A stretch of DNA of 64,000 nt from CAYPEL01 sp036479985. Lineage in GTDB: Bacteria > Pseudomonadota > Gammaproteobacteria > DSM-19610. The translations under genes and the position numbers were made by a program. Every line of letters starts with the position of its first letter. Position 1 is the first letter of the stretch. Location: the NCBI GenBank assembly GCA_965224815.1, contig CBDDAF010000003.1, positions 868,001 to 932,000 of the forward strand, read 5' to 3'. Of this stretch, positions 43,850 through 52,195 are shown in pieces. The notes beneath the pieces were generated by a model that ran no database searches, was not told the DNA's origin, and worked only from the letters and a program-made list of their open reading frames with translations.

Positions 43850-44668
43850 TCAAAGTTCCTGCAGCGATGTTAATTCACCTTCCAACGTCCAGCCATTCTC
43901 GACAGCAATAGACCGCATATTTTCAATACGTCCATCACTGGCTGGGTGGGACTGAAACAATTCAGGCAAGGATATTCCCTGGCTTTCCTGTTCAACAAAG
44001 GTTTCGAAGATCTTGCCTGCATCACTGACATGTCCGTAGTAGCCTGCCAGGGCTTCAAGTCCTGCACGATCTGCCTTGCTCTCCTGACCGCGGCCAAAAT
44101 ACAAAGTTGTCAGCAATCCTGTGTCGCCCAGAATTCGCCCCGCCATACTGTTCGCGTTCATACCTGTCAGTACTGCCAGGATAGATCCTACCAGCACGCC
44201 ACGGCCCAGAGCCACAATTGGATCACGGTGTTTAATATGTGCAATTTCATGTCCGATGACCATCGACAATGCATTTTCACTCGGCGATACATCGATTAAT
44301 CCGCGAAAAATAACGATGTGACCACCTAATGTTGCAAACGCATTAACCACATCACTATCGACATAGTGCACCGTAATACTCATGCCCGATGGCAACTGCA
44401 TATTATCCGCCAGTCCATTTGCCAGCTCCTGTAAATACACCTGCATAGGCGATGATTCATCATCAAGTTCATCGACGTAGGATGCTGCCATTTCCTCTTC
44501 ATATGAAAAAGGAATCCATGCTGCCAGATATTGTGCCGTCCAGTTAAGCGCCACGACCAACGTGATGGCTAACGCCACCAGCGCACCACCCATGATTAAT
44601 AATTCTTTAAGCGGGTGCGCTTTACTGCTGTTGATGCCTTCCGGGATTTGAGGGTTTTTATAGTCCAG
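43850..44668 (-). CDS. M48 family zinc metalloprotease, membrane-anchored
   Basis: Core frame 43850-44593 (ATG) gives 247 residues, but the same frame stays open upstream and encodes DYKNPQIPEGINSSKAHPLK, the usual N-terminal stretch of this family. A CTG at 44668 lies 7 bases after a perfect GAGGA (44680-44676), so the start is probably CTG and the protein about 272 residues. One membrane helix (ALVALAITLVVALNWTAQYLA) is followed by the catalytic motif VIGHEIAHIKHRDP (HExxH), the third ligand in GQESKADRAGLEALAG, and SHPASDGRIENM typical of Ste24/HtpX-like M48 proteases. It degrades misfolded membrane or periplasmic proteins. Operon with two YbjQ proteins. Confidence 0.9.
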   Translation of the reverse strand: MDYKNPQIPEGINSSKAHPLKELLIMGGALVALAITLVVALNWTAQYLAAWIPFSYEEEMAASYVDELDDESSPMQVYLQELANGLADNMQLPSGMSITVHYVDSDVVNAFATLGGHIVIFRGLIDVSPSENALSMVIGHEIAHIKHRDPIVALGRGVLVGSILAVLTGMNANSMAGRILGDTGLLTTLYFGRGQESKADRAGLEALAGYYGHVSDAGKIFETFVEQESQGISLPELFQSHPASDGRIENMRSIAVENGWTLEGELTSLQEL

Positions 44669-44678
44669 AACGAATTCC

Positions 44679-45128
44679 TCAGCCGGGTGAAATCAAAGCC
44701 GTGCCGTATGCCAGCACTTCAACCGAACCAATTTTTTGCTTACGGCCTTTTGAAATAGACGACGTTTCAATTCTCAGGTTTATCACTTTATCAGCACCTA
44801 ATTTAAGCGCCTGCTCCTGCATGCGCAGGATCGCTTCACGCCGTGCGCGGTCAACCAGGTTTTCATAGGATTTTACCCGGCCGCCAAAAAAGCTCCTTAG
44901 CCCTGCCAGGAAACGTTTAAAGTAATCCACTGATATGACGACGCTGCCTGTAACCAATTGCGAATCGGGTGAGTGACTGGATTCCGGAGGTATTCGAGAT
45001 TGAATTAATAAAATTTGCTGCCGGTACTTTTTCTCGCGGGAAATAATGGACTCGTAGTGACGGCGTTCCGCGTAACGCCCAAAACCATAACCCAGTAACA
45101 TAAGAACCAGGAATATAATCAGATCCAT
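44679..45128 (-). CDS. YbjQ-like heavy-metal-binding-domain protein with membrane anchor
   Basis: 149 residues. An N-terminal helix (LIIFLVLMLLGYGFG) anchors a YbjQ/DUF74 domain: LVTGSVVISVDYFKRFLAGLRSFFGGRVKSYENLVDRARREAILRMQEQA, then LGADKVINLRIETSSI and GSVEVLAYGTAL. The FGGxxxxYxxLxxxARxxAxxRMxxxAxxLGAxxVxxxR signature is complete. It overlaps the stop of the upstream YbjQ gene by one base (TAATG), and the M48 gene follows after 10 bases. Function of the family is poorly known; the linkage to M48 suggests a membrane quality-control unit. Confidence 0.88.
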   Translation of the reverse strand: MDLIIFLVLMLLGYGFGRYAERRHYESIISREKKYRQQILLIQSRIPPESSHSPDSQLVTGSVVISVDYFKRFLAGLRSFFGGRVKSYENLVDRARREAILRMQEQALKLGADKVINLRIETSSISKGRKQKIGSVEVLAYGTALISPG

Positions 45129-45448
45129 TACATATTCTCCAGCACCACTGCCGTACCATAAGCAAATAATTCGGCAGCACCCTGAGTAACGGATGAAGTA
45201 GAAAATCGCACATTTAATACCGCATTTGCACCGACCGCTTCTGCCTGTGATTGCATCCGCTGTAAAGCTTCCTCACGTGACTCCTGCAATAATTCAGTGT
45301 ATCCCTTCAGTTCGCCACCAAAAATATTCTTTAAACCAGCCATAATATCGCGTCCGGCATGTTTGGCGCGTACTGTACTCCCTTGCACCAAACCCAGGTG
45401 TTTAGTAATACGTTTACCCGGAACAACTTCTATATTGGTTAGTAACAT
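45128..45448 (-). CDS. YbjQ family protein (soluble)
   Basis: 106 residues from the ATG at 45448, preceded by AAGGAG with a 6-7 base spacer; the ATG at 45484 would lie upstream of that site. The protein is nearly all YbjQ domain: VVPGKRITKHLGLVQGSTVRAKHAGRDIMAGLKNIFGGELKGYTELLQESREEALQRMQSQA and GANAVLNVRFSTSSV, with AELFAYGTAVVLE. It forms pentameric beta-barrels in solved relatives. First gene of the YbjQ-YbjQ-M48 operon; the two YbjQ proteins are paralogues that differ by the membrane anchor and may hetero-oligomerise. Confidence 0.9.
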   Translation of the reverse strand: MLLTNIEVVPGKRITKHLGLVQGSTVRAKHAGRDIMAGLKNIFGGELKGYTELLQESREEALQRMQSQAEAVGANAVLNVRFSTSSVTQGAAELFAYGTAVVLENM

Positions 45449-45529
45449 GAGCACTCCTTCTTCTGTAAATTTTTCCGCCAGCACCTGGCTAATAATGTTA
45501 TGGAACCTCTGATTAATTAGCGAGAATCT

Positions 45530-45593
45530 GTAGGAGCGGCTTTAGCCGCGTGGACACCGCGCTCTGCCCTATCGCGGCTAAAGCCGCTCCTAC
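45530..45593. repeat. REP-like palindrome, family A, copy 10
   Basis: TTTAGCC/GGCTAAAGCC variant in both arms. Left flank ACCTCTGATTAATTAGCGAG is the most complete example of the extended unit. Between the YbjQ operon and thioredoxin. Confidence 0.95.
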
Positions 45594-45634
45594 AATTAAT
45601 CTGAGCTTCCCTGATAGTATGAAGCATAACAGGA

Positions 45635-46006
45635 TCAAATCCGAAGTGAATGAGAACTGTCTGTATCAAGGTGCTGAGCTAAAAACTCTTTGATCTGCTG
45701 TTGCGATTGCGCACCACTAAAACGCGCAATTTCTTCAGCTTCCCGGAATAGCATCACGGTAGGAAAACCCCGCACTTTATACTGTCCCGCGAGCTTCATG
45801 TTTTCACCTTGATCGACTTCAAGCTTGACTAGCGAAAGAGACCCTTCAAGATCATTAATTACCTGCTCTAAAATGGGCGCTATCACCAGGCAGGGAGCAC
45901 ACCACTCTGCCCAGAAATCAACCAGAACCGGAGAATGCCTGGAAGCCTCAAGTACATCTTTGTCAAAAGTATCGATATTGGTGCTTGTTATAGACATCAT
46001 ACGCAT
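45635..46006 (-). CDS. Thioredoxin
   Basis: 123 residues. LVDFWAEWCAPCLVIAPILEQV holds the W-C-A-P-C active site (glycine replaced by alanine relative to WCGPC). The cis-Pro lies in YKVRGFPTVMLFREAEEIARFSGAQ, giving the thioredoxin fold with a short N-terminal extension (MRMMSITSTNIDTFDKDVLEASRHSPV). The change to WCAPC should alter redox potential but occurs in bacterial homologues. Cytosolic, as no signal peptide is seen. It lies 15 bases downstream of the DUF599 gene, so the two may be co-transcribed. Confidence 0.9.
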   Translation of the reverse strand: MRMMSITSTNIDTFDKDVLEASRHSPVLVDFWAEWCAPCLVIAPILEQVINDLEGSLSLVKLEVDQGENMKLAGQYKVRGFPTVMLFREAEEIARFSGAQSQQQIKEFLAQHLDTDSSHSLRI

Positions 46007-46021
46007 ACAGATAATTTCCTA

Positions 46022-46675
46022 TTACTTGAGGTCATGCCGGTAATCAACCCGGTAAAGTAATACCAGCAACACACACACGCCCGCCAACAACCAGTCAGGA
46101 CCTATCAACCATAACGTTAAAGGTAATATCAAATAAAGCGCACGCATGCCAAGCGTGTATTGCAAGGCACCACGATTGACGACCGCAGAAACTTTGTCAA
46201 CATACTTCGCCTCGTTCTTCGCAGGCGTCGTCAGCGCAAATGCCGCGTGATTGTAGTGCCGCAGCGCTTGAGTAAAACTAAAAAATGCATAAAAGAAATC
46301 AATGATCAGTAATATAAACTTGAATATCACAAGCTCAGGATGATGTGACCCAAGACGGTTCAGAACATGTGAGAAATTTTGCAGGCTGTCTGAGGTCATC
46401 GCATAACTCATTAACCCTAATGCCACCAGCATCGATGTAGAAGCAAGAAATGTTGCCGCCATGGTCCAGTTACGCAAGGTTTGTACAGCAAGAATATCCA
46501 GCCTGTTTTCGATAACATGGCGGGTCCAGTCAATACGAATCTGATTATTGATACCAACGACTGTTTGCGCTGGTTTGCGCCTGATGTTAAAGGCCAAATA
46601 CAGATGATAAGCAAGTAATAGCAGCAGTGAAGTACAAACCAGTACAACCTCCAGCCATTTAATATCGCTAACCAT
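46022..46675 (-). CDS. DUF599 family membrane protein
   Basis: 217 residues, four or more membrane segments (LEVVLVCTSLLLLLAYHLYLAFNIRRKP at the N-terminus; ATFLASTSMLVALGLMSYAM; FKFILLIIDFFYAFFSFTQALRHYNHAAFAL; LILPLTLWLIGPDWLLAGVCVLLVLL). The QALRHYNHAAF and RGALQYTLGMRALYLILPL blocks are the family signature. Function unknown; the family occurs widely in proteobacteria, so this is a conserved rather than accessory gene. Confidence 0.8.
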   Translation of the reverse strand: MVSDIKWLEVVLVCTSLLLLLAYHLYLAFNIRRKPAQTVVGINNQIRIDWTRHVIENRLDILAVQTLRNWTMAATFLASTSMLVALGLMSYAMTSDSLQNFSHVLNRLGSHHPELVIFKFILLIIDFFYAFFSFTQALRHYNHAAFALTTPAKNEAKYVDKVSAVVNRGALQYTLGMRALYLILPLTLWLIGPDWLLAGVCVLLVLLYRVDYRHDLK

Positions 46676-46710
46676 GATTTAGGGAACCTCTGACTAATTA
46701 GCGAGCATCT

Positions 46711-46740
46711 GTAGGAGCGGCTTTAGCCGCGATGGGGTTG
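46711..46740. repeat. Half REP, family A, copy 11
   Basis: Only the left arm GTAGGAGCGGCTTTAGCC plus loop start is present; no complementary arm follows. The left flank CTCTGACTAATTAGCGAG is present. Between DUF599 and katG. Confidence 0.85.
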
Positions 46741-46811
46741 CTTTTGATTTGGATTAGTGATTGCGCATTCATGCCAAGAGCGAGGGTGGTTGATAAAGAA
46801 ACTACTAATTG

Positions 46812-46838
46812 AAAAAACGCCCCCTATGACGGGGGCAT
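46812..46838 (-). terminator. Rho-independent terminator of katG
   Basis: On the minus strand GCCCCC-GTCATA-GGGGC (46836-46820) is followed by GTTTTTT. It lies about 75 bases past the katG stop. Strong and simple. Confidence 0.85.
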
Positions 46839-46911
46839 TTTACCTGGGCATGTTTCCGGCATGCAATCAATGCCATCTACTGGCAATTTCCAGGCATCCA
46901 AGTCTGTTTGA

Positions 46912-49137
46912 TCAGTTCAGATCGAACCGATCGAGAGACATCACTTTGGTCCAGGCAACAACAAAGTCATTGATAAACTGCTTTTTGCCATCATTAGAGG
47001 CATAGGCCTCCGCAACGGCGCGCAGTTCAGCGCTTGATCCGAACACAAGATCCACGGGGGTAGCGGTCCATTTCACCTTGTTGGTGACGCGGTCTCTTCC
47101 CTCATAGATACCTTTGGCCGTGTCAGACTTTGTCCATTTTGTGGACATATCGAGCAGGTTCACAAAGAAATCATTACTCAAAGTCCCGGGTTTATCGGTA
47201 AACACCCCGTGTGCAGTCTCTCCGGTATTGGCATTCATAACGCGCATTCCACCCAGCAACGCGGTCATCTCCGGCACAGTAAGCGTCAACAAGTCGGCCT
47301 TTTCAACCAGCATCTTTGTCGGCGAGCCGTAACTGCTGTCGTTATAGAAATTACGGAAGGCGTCTGCAGTTGGTTCCAGTGCGGCCATTGAAATTACGTC
47401 GGTCATCTCCTGCGATGCGTCAGTGCGCCCCGGTGTGAACGGAACCTCAATTGTGTGACCGGCATTCTTCGCTGCCTGTTCAACGGCTGCAGCACCTCCA
47501 AGAACAATCACATCAGCCAGCGACACTTTTTTACCGCCAGACAGCGATTTGTTGAAGTCCTGCTGAACGTTAGTGAGGGTCTGCAGAATTCCGGCCAGTT
47601 GTTTCGGATTATTGGCTTGCCAGTCCTTCTGAGGAGCAAGGCTAATACGTGCGCCGTTGGCACCACCACGCATGTCAGAACCACGATAGGTGGACGCTGA
47701 TGCCCAGGCCGTTTTGACCAGTTCAGGCACGGTTATACCGGATTTCAGGATTTTCGCTTTCAGCTTGGCGGCGTCATTGCTACCAATCAACTTATGGTCT
47801 ACAGCCGGAACTGGATCTTGCCAGATGAATACATCCTCTGGAATTGCCTTACCCAAATAACGAGCTCGTGGGCCCAGGTCGCGGTGCGTCAGTTTGAACC
47901 AAACCCTTGCAAACGCGAGATCGAATTCCTTCGGATTTTTCAGAAAACGCTCTGCAATCTTGCGAAAACCTGGATCTTTCTTCAGCGCCAGATCCGTCGT
48001 AAGCATGACTGGCGGATTACGTTTATCCTTGACGTGGGCATCCGGCACCGCTGTTTGCGCTGCTTTATCTTTCGGAATCCACAATGTTGCACCAGCGGGC
48101 GTTTTGCTCTGCTTCCAATCGAATCTGAACAGGTTATCAAGGAACAGGATAGACCATGCGGTAGGTGTCTGCGTCCAGGCGCCTTCCAGGCCACTGGTCA
48201 TAGTGTCTTCCGCATTGCCTTTGCCACACTTGTTCTTCCAGCCAAAGCCTTGTTCTTCCGTTGCGGCAGCAGCAGGCTCCGGCCCTACACATTCGCCCTT
48301 CCTCGCACCATGTACCTTGCCCAGAGTGTGACCACCGGCGACCAGCGCGACGATCTCTTCATCGTTCATCGCCATGCGGCCGAATGATTCACGCATGTCC
48401 TTCGCGGCAGAAAGTGGATCGTTGTTGCCGTTCGGGCCTTCCGGGTTCACATAAATCAGACCCATCTGCACCGCAGCCAGCGGTTTCTCGAGCTTGCCTT
48501 CCTTACCGTAACGCTTGTTGTTGGCAAGCATCTTGGTCTCGGGACCCCAGTAGACCAGATCTGCCTCCCAATCATCCGCGCGGCCACCAGCAAAACCAAT
48601 GGTTTCAAAACCCATCGATTCCAGCGCGACATTGCCGGCCAGGATTATCAGATCTGCCCAGGAGACGTTACGTCCGTATTTTTGCTTCACCGGCCAAAGT
48701 ATTCGGCGCGCCTTGTCCAGGTTAGCGTTGTCTGGCCAACTGTTGAGTGGCTCGAAGCGTTGTTGACCGCCATCGGCACCACCACGTCCATCATGTACGC
48801 GATAAGTGCCTGCACTGTGCCAGGCCATCCTGATCATCAGGCCACCATAGTGACCCCAATCCGCAGGCCACCAGTCCTGTGATGTAGTCAGTGTTTTCTC
48901 AATGTCTTTTTTCAATGCGTTCAGGTCGACGCTGTTAAAGGCCTCGGCGTAGTTGAAATCGTCGCCGTAGGGGTTTGACCGGTCGTCGTGTGAACGAAGT
49001 TGTTCCACGTTCAGCATTTCGGGCCACCAGAACTGGTTCGATTTCGCCTGGCTCTCAGAAATTGCCGGGTTAGAAATCAGCAGTGCTGGTAACGTTGCTG
49101 CGACCAGCGCAGTAATAAGTTTTGCTTTTTTTAGCAT
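46912..49137 (-). CDS. katG: Catalase-peroxidase with signal peptide (periplasmic KatG)
   Basis: 741 residues, full two-domain KatG. The N-terminal about 28 residues (MLKKAKLITALVAATLPALL...) are a Sec signal peptide, so the enzyme is predicted to be exported (KatG2/KatP-like). Residues for the Met-Tyr-Trp adduct are all present: W106 in IRMAWHSAGTYR (with R103 and H107), Y229 in MGLIYVNPEGPNG, and M255 in SFGRMAMNDEE. The proximal haem His is in VALVAGGHTLGKVHGA (H270). The C-terminal domain is the inactive duplicate. It destroys hydrogen peroxide. Divergent from oxyR, which normally activates katG under peroxide stress. Confidence 0.97.
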   Translation of the reverse strand: MLKKAKLITALVAATLPALLISNPAISESQAKSNQFWWPEMLNVEQLRSHDDRSNPYGDDFNYAEAFNSVDLNALKKDIEKTLTTSQDWWPADWGHYGGLMIRMAWHSAGTYRVHDGRGGADGGQQRFEPLNSWPDNANLDKARRILWPVKQKYGRNVSWADLIILAGNVALESMGFETIGFAGGRADDWEADLVYWGPETKMLANNKRYGKEGKLEKPLAAVQMGLIYVNPEGPNGNNDPLSAAKDMRESFGRMAMNDEEIVALVAGGHTLGKVHGARKGECVGPEPAAAATEEQGFGWKNKCGKGNAEDTMTSGLEGAWTQTPTAWSILFLDNLFRFDWKQSKTPAGATLWIPKDKAAQTAVPDAHVKDKRNPPVMLTTDLALKKDPGFRKIAERFLKNPKEFDLAFARVWFKLTHRDLGPRARYLGKAIPEDVFIWQDPVPAVDHKLIGSNDAAKLKAKILKSGITVPELVKTAWASASTYRGSDMRGGANGARISLAPQKDWQANNPKQLAGILQTLTNVQQDFNKSLSGGKKVSLADVIVLGGAAAVEQAAKNAGHTIEVPFTPGRTDASQEMTDVISMAALEPTADAFRNFYNDSSYGSPTKMLVEKADLLTLTVPEMTALLGGMRVMNANTGETAHGVFTDKPGTLSNDFFVNLLDMSTKWTKSDTAKGIYEGRDRVTNKVKWTATPVDLVFGSSAELRAVAEAYASNDGKKQFINDFVVAWTKVMSLDRFDLN

Positions 49138-49237
49138 TAAAGCTCTCCGTTTATTTCATCGAAATATATTCGTTCAGTTTCAGAATGCTGCTCTAGATTA
49201 GGGAACCGTTTACAGCTGATTAATTCAGCGTAAATTT

Positions 49238-49299
49238 GTAGGAGCGGCTTCAGCCGCGATGGTCGGCGTATCGCCTTTCGCGGCAGAAGCCGCTCCTAC
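49238..49299. repeat. REP-like palindrome, family A, copy 12
   Basis: Arms near consensus (one G-to-A change in the right arm, GCAGAAGCC). Left flank CTGATTAATTCAGCG is from the extended unit. In the katG-oxyR regulatory gap. Confidence 0.95.
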
Positions 49300-49411
49300 A
49301 GATCCTCACGCAACAGCCAGAGAATACGCTAGATTCATTCTAATTCTATAGTCGGAACGAAGTGTGCTGACTTGGAATGAATTTATCCAATTAATTGTAG
49401 TAATTGCTGCT

Positions 49412-49426
49412 ATAGTCAGAATCTAT
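49412..49426. promoter_or_regulatory. Candidate OxyR-binding half-site pair
   Basis: ATAGTCAGAATCTAT shows ATAG-N7-CTAT, the arrangement of OxyR tetramer contacts (ATAG-N7-CTAT repeated). Only this pair is a clear match; flanking tetrads are weak. It lies 21 bases before the oxyR start codon, as for oxyR autoregulation. Confidence 0.4.
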
Positions 49427-49446
49427 CACGTTTAGAGAACCTGAGC

Positions 49447-50391
49447 ATGACGTTAACAGAACTACGCTACATTGTTGCCGTTGCCCGTGAGCATCATTTT
49501 GGTCATGCCGCCCAGGCCTGCTTTGTCAGTCAGCCAACACTCAGTGTCGCCATTAAAAAACTCGAACAAGAACTCGGTGTCCAGCTGTTCGAACGGCGTT
49601 CTGGAAAAATCACCCTGACCCCTGTTGGCGAGCGTGTTGTCGAACAGGCGCAACAAACACTCGAAGCCGCTGAGTCAGTGAAAACGGTTGCTCAGCAAGG
49701 TAAGGATCAATTATCAGGACCATTAAAGATCGGTGCCATTCACACCATCGGCCCTTATTTATTTCCTGAACTCATCCCGATATTACGCAAAGATGCGCCT
49801 GACATGCCGCTCATTGTCGAAGAAAGCTATACCGCTGTGCTGGCCGAAAAACTCAAGCACGGCGAATTGGACGTTATTATCATCGCCCTGCCGTTTGAGG
49901 AACAAGGTCTGGTCAGCAAACCCCTATATAGCGAGCCTTTTGTGGTTCTGCTGCCTGCGGCGCATCCACTCACACAGCGTAAAACTATAAAATCTGACCA
50001 CCTCAAAGACGAGACCGTACTGTTACTGGGACGTGGACATTGCTTTCGTGATCATGTCATCGAAGCCTGCCCCGCCTGCGTGCCTAAACCTGGTCTGGAA
50101 GGTGGCTTGTCAGACACGTTGGAAGGCAGTTCTCTGGAGACTATTCGGCATATGGTTGTGTCCGGACTCGGCGTTACCGTTTTGCCCTGTACTGCTGCTG
50201 GTGCAGATCGCTACTCCCAACGTTTGCTGGAAATCAGACGTTTTGCAAATCCCATACCTAGCCGGACTATCGCCATTGCCTGGCGGGCTTCCTTTCCACG
50301 GCACAAAGTAATCGATTTAATCAGTGATGCGATCAGCCAGTGTCATTTAAGTTGTACAAAATCGATCAAGCCCTCTAAATCAGGCAAATAA
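49447..50391 (+). CDS. oxyR: Hydrogen-peroxide-sensing LysR-type regulator OxyR
   Basis: 314 residues. The N-terminal winged helix is LTELRYIVAVAREHHFGHAAQACFVSQPTLSVAIKKLEQELGVQLFER. The regulatory domain has the redox pair C199 and C208 in GRGHCFRDHVIEACPACV, the same spacing and numbering as Escherichia coli OxyR, so disulfide switching is expected. A third nearby Cys (C211) could compete. The gene is divergent from katG and is followed by a peroxiredoxin on the same strand. Activation of both under peroxide stress is predicted from family knowledge. Confidence 0.96.
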   Translation: MTLTELRYIVAVAREHHFGHAAQACFVSQPTLSVAIKKLEQELGVQLFERRSGKITLTPVGERVVEQAQQTLEAAESVKTVAQQGKDQLSGPLKIGAIHTIGPYLFPELIPILRKDAPDMPLIVEESYTAVLAEKLKHGELDVIIIALPFEEQGLVSKPLYSEPFVVLLPAAHPLTQRKTIKSDHLKDETVLLLGRGHCFRDHVIEACPACVPKPGLEGGLSDTLEGSSLETIRHMVVSGLGVTVLPCTAAGADRYSQRLLEIRRFANPIPSRTIAIAWRASFPRHKVIDLISDAISQCHLSCTKSIKPSKSGK

Positions 50392-50529
50392 ATCATGGGT
50401 GCCGGCCAATACATGATAGATAAAAGCTATCACTCATATTTAAATATTATAATTTACTTATAGGCATATCCGGACGACAATAACTCCACTTTCAATCAAC
50501 ACAGGCCAAAGCCTGAAAGGGAGATATCT

Positions 50530-51180
50530 ATGGATACTGTAACTACCGAGCAACAACCCGGCCCACGCCTGAACGAACCCGCACCGGCTTTTCAGGCCAA
50601 GACGACACACGGCGACAAATCCCTTGCCGATTACAAAGGTAAATGGCTGGTATTGTTCTCACACCCGGCTGATTTCACACCGGTTTGCACCACTGAATTC
50701 ATGGCTTTCGCCAAACGGCATGATGAGTTTCAAGCGCTCAACACCGAAATGCTTGGCCTATCTATAGATAGCCACTACTCACACGTTGCCTGGGTTCGTA
50801 ACATCAAGGAAAAATTCGACGTGGACGTTAAATTCCCGATCATTGCCGATCTGGATATGAAAGTGGCCACCGCCTATGGCATGGTTCACCCTGGTGCCAG
50901 TGACACTTCGGCTGTCCGCGCCACCTTTATCATCGATGACAAAGGCATCCTGCGAGCCATGGTTTATTATCCAATGACCAACGGCCGTTCAATCGATGAA
51001 ATCAAACGCCTGGTTATCGCATTACAAACTTCGGATAAACATGGCGTTGCCACACCCGAAGGCTGGCAGCCGGGAGACAAGGTTATCGTTCCACCACCAG
51101 CGACAACCGAAGCAGCTGAAGCACGTGTAAATGAAGGCTATGAATGTACGGACTGGTATTTCTGTAAAAAATCTCTATAG
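50530..51180 (+). CDS. Prx6-type peroxiredoxin
   Basis: 216 residues. The peroxidatic Cys53 is in LFSHPADFTPVCTTEF (P-x3-T-x2-C). VATAYGMVHPGASDTSAVRATFIID carries the conserved Arg, and the Prx6 C-terminal extension follows. Two further Cys, C206 and C212, sit at the very end (GYECTDWYFCKKSL), as in bacterial Prx6 forms that use a C-terminal resolving Cys. It reduces peroxides in the cytosol. It lies 138 bases after oxyR on the same strand with its own GGGAG site, so it may be an OxyR target. The product complements the periplasmic KatG. Confidence 0.93.
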   Translation: MDTVTTEQQPGPRLNEPAPAFQAKTTHGDKSLADYKGKWLVLFSHPADFTPVCTTEFMAFAKRHDEFQALNTEMLGLSIDSHYSHVAWVRNIKEKFDVDVKFPIIADLDMKVATAYGMVHPGASDTSAVRATFIIDDKGILRAMVYYPMTNGRSIDEIKRLVIALQTSDKHGVATPEGWQPGDKVIVPPPATTEAAEARVNEGYECTDWYFCKKSL

Positions 51181-51215
51181 CTTTTAAGGAGACTCTGATT
51201 AATTAGCAAGCATCT

Positions 51216-51276
51216 GTAGGAGCGGCTTCAGCCGCGATGGGGCACCGGCGATCATCGCGGCTGAAGCCGCTCCTAC
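51216..51276. repeat. REP-like palindrome, family A, copy 13
   Basis: Consensus arms. Left flank CTCTGATTAATTAGCAAG starts a few bases after the peroxiredoxin stop. Confidence 0.95.
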
Positions 51277-51397
51277 AAATGATAACATCCTGCCAACTTG
51301 TGCAATTTAATGAAATAGGTGAATATTGTTTTTTGAAGGTTGTCTCATATCATCCAGGTATGAACGCTTAACAAGAACTAATAATTGGCGCCTACTC

Positions 51398-52195
51398 ATG
51401 ACTGACAGGATACGCACAGATAGCACCGTACTTGCACTCTGTTTACTGTGCCTGACAACAATATCCCAGGCTATTGAACCGCAGGTGGAAACCTGCATCC
51501 GTAAGAACGAACCAAAAACTACTGCCATTCAAAAAATCGAACTACGCTCCACAGATCGTGCCGGATATGAAAAAATACTGGTCTCAGATATCTATCTAAA
51601 ACGCTTCCCGGATAAAACCACCCGGCTACTAGCCTACTTTAGAGAACCCGATGACATCGTCGGCACGCGCTTGCTGCTTATCGAAAAATCCCCGGCGAAC
51701 GAAATCTACATGTACATGCCTGCACTGTTCAAAATCCGGCGCATCTCTTCAAAACGTATTTCGTCATCGATGTACGGCAGTGATTTTTCATACGAGGACA
51801 TCGAACGTTTCTACGGCATGCTCTCTACGGAACAACCAGCACAGCTGCCAGATGTATTGATTAAAGGCAAATCGATGTATGCCCTGGAAACACGGCCAGC
51901 AGAGGATTCGGGATCCAAGTATGAGTCTGTCGTTAGTTATTTCGACCAACAGAATTGCGTCCTGCAACGGGTGGATTTTTTTGAATCCGGATCAAAATTG
52001 CGCAAACAGTTGATAGTCGACCCTGACAGCATCACTACAAAAGGTGATATCAAACTGCCCCTCAGATTTACCATGACCGACTGGAAACACAAAACCAAAA
52101 CTATCCTCAACATTAAACAGGTAGAATTCGATACACCGCTTACTGATGACATTTTCAACTCAGAACATCTGAAAGAATTCCGTGGCATCCGCTGA
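51398..52195 (+). CDS. LolA-like outer-membrane lipoprotein-sorting protein
   Basis: 265 residues from the ATG at 51398, which places a signal peptide (STVLALCLLCLTTISQAIEPQ) at the N-terminus; a longer frame to 51326 has none. The mature part has the LolA_like pattern: LRSTDRAGYEKILVSDIYLKRFPDKTTRLLAYFREPDDIVGTRLLLIEKSP, YMYMPALFKIRRISSKRISSSMYGSDFSYEDIE, and a final IKQVEFDTPLTDDIFNSEHLKE. Such proteins pair with MMPL/RND exporters to carry hydrophobic molecules through the periplasm. Its stop overlaps the start of that exporter by 14 bases, indicating coupling. Confidence 0.88.
   Translation: MTDRIRTDSTVLALCLLCLTTISQAIEPQVETCIRKNEPKTTAIQKIELRSTDRAGYEKILVSDIYLKRFPDKTTRLLAYFREPDDIVGTRLLLIEKSPANEIYMYMPALFKIRRISSKRISSSMYGSDFSYEDIERFYGMLSTEQPAQLPDVLIKGKSMYALETRPAEDSGSKYESVVSYFDQQNCVLQRVDFFESGSKLRKQLIVDPDSITTKGDIKLPLRFTMTDWKHKTKTILNIKQVEFDTPLTDDIFNSEHLKEFRGIR

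Larger units (their letters stand above)
49138..49446. other. katG-oxyR divergent intergenic region
   Basis: Holds family A copy 12 at 49238-49299 between the katG promoter side and the oxyR promoter side, plus a candidate OxyR site at 49412-49426. No other feature seen. A REP inside a divergent regulatory region may separate the two promoters. Confidence 0.6.

Noticed and set aside
47794..48387. 197-codon frame opposite katG
   Set aside because: Antisense shadow of a strongly conserved gene; no independent domain.
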